NCBI RefSeq assembly: GCF_029697505.1
Contig: NZ_JARJEF010000004.1
Span: 1 to 64,000 of the forward strand
Direction of reading: 5' to 3'
DNA from: Pseudophaeobacter profundi
GTDB taxonomy: Bacteria; Pseudomonadota; Alphaproteobacteria; Rhodobacterales; Rhodobacteraceae
DNA: 64,000 nucleotides
The notes under the pieces were generated by a model. It was not told where the DNA came from, searched no databases, and worked only from the letters and a program-made list of their open reading frames with translations. Shown piece after piece: positions 63,897-64,000 of the stretch; within the stretch, counting starts at the first letter, position 1, and each line of letters starts with the position of its first letter. A program made the position numbers and the translations under genes.

Positions 63897-64000
63897 TTAG
63901 CTGGCAGAAAACGCAGATTGAGGCAGCTGCTGCACCTGTGCCAGCGCCTGTAGCAGCAGCTCAGGGCCCGCGCCCGGACGGCTGGCCCCTTCGGACAAGA
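63897..64000 (-). CDS. 3' end of a minus-strand gene, cut by window edge
   Basis: An open minus-strand frame enters at 64000 and stops with TAA at 63897-63899. The readable C-terminus (34 residues) is Gly/Pro- then Leu/Gln-rich: SEGASRPGAGPELLLQALAQ and a tail VQQLPQSAFSAS. Codon use resembles the neighbours, so it is probably real. It is convergent with the DUF1289 gene. Product not recognised. Confidence 0.45.
   Translation of the reverse strand, partial: LSEGASRPGAGPELLLQALAQVQQLPQSAFSAS

Overview
The window looks like chromosomal DNA of a marine Rhodobacterales / Roseobacter-group alphaproteobacterium. This rests on recognisable protein families and neighbourhoods: a PII-glutamine synthetase pair, separate SecD and SecF after YajC, a ccmABCDG cytochrome-c maturation cluster, the heterotetrameric sarcosine oxidase operon soxBDAG, and small families common in that group (DUF6455, DUF1289, DUF1223, DUF1007). 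The genus is not fixed by sequence alone. I see no rRNA, tRNA, CRISPR array, prophage or intact insertion sequence.

Layout. 1-2.0 kb: a soluble globin-coupled chemoreceptor, then a 540-base gap. 2.0-5.8 kb: nnr (metabolite repair, with an in-frame repeat-like insert), glnB and glnA. 5.9-9.5 kb: an Hsp70-like ATPase, a lytic transglycosylase and an unrecognised protein. 9.5-12.0 kb: a DUF3445 haem N-demethylase-like protein, a Ni/Co exporter and a DUF1007 protein. 12.2-20.3 kb: a hydrolase-OsmC fusion, a DUF6455 protein, purB, an APH-like kinase, a TPR lipid-free periplasmic protein, a solitary fliG, an acyltransferase and a DUF1223 protein. 20.5-24.4 kb: acnA, an SDR and a DOPA-dioxygenase-like protein. 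24.5-30.9 kb, all minus: ccmG-D-C-B-A, an Mth938-like gene, then secF-secD-yajC. 31-38 kb: serS, an HhH/lysine-rich protein, a desaturase, and the der-bamB-yfgM group. 38.3-43.4 kb: an RND adaptor and pump. 43.7-47.4 kb: two small regulator-plus-effector modules (TauE exporter, 96-aa protein and GntR; GlxA-type regulator and cysteine hydrolase). 47.5-56 kb: an EEP-family protein, an Atm1-like ABC exporter, a LysM protein, a LOG-family protein, rarD, sodB, an FkbM methyltransferase and a small secreted protein. 56.4-61.7 kb: soxG-A-D-B. 61.9-64 kb: ccmI, ruvX, a DUF1289 gene and the 3' end of one more gene.

How genes work together. Nitrogen assimilation is represented by PII and glutamine synthetase. 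One-carbon nitrogen catabolism is represented by sarcosine oxidase. Cytochrome c maturation is split between the ccmABCDG operon, which has an Fnr-like box upstream, and ccmI about 34 kb away; ccmE, ccmF and ccmH are not here. Envelope biogenesis is represented by SecDF-YajC, BamB, YfgM, the lytic transglycosylase and the LysM protein. Most of the window is core-type sequence. The more accessory-looking parts are the left end (1-2 kb) and the 43.6-47.4 kb regulator modules. I did not find a clear new multi-gene defence or mobile system. The best leads are the in-frame insert in nnr, the perfect inverted repeat between soxB and ccmI, the TauE/96-aa protein/GntR module, the solitary FliG, and the HhH protein with a histone-H1-like tail.
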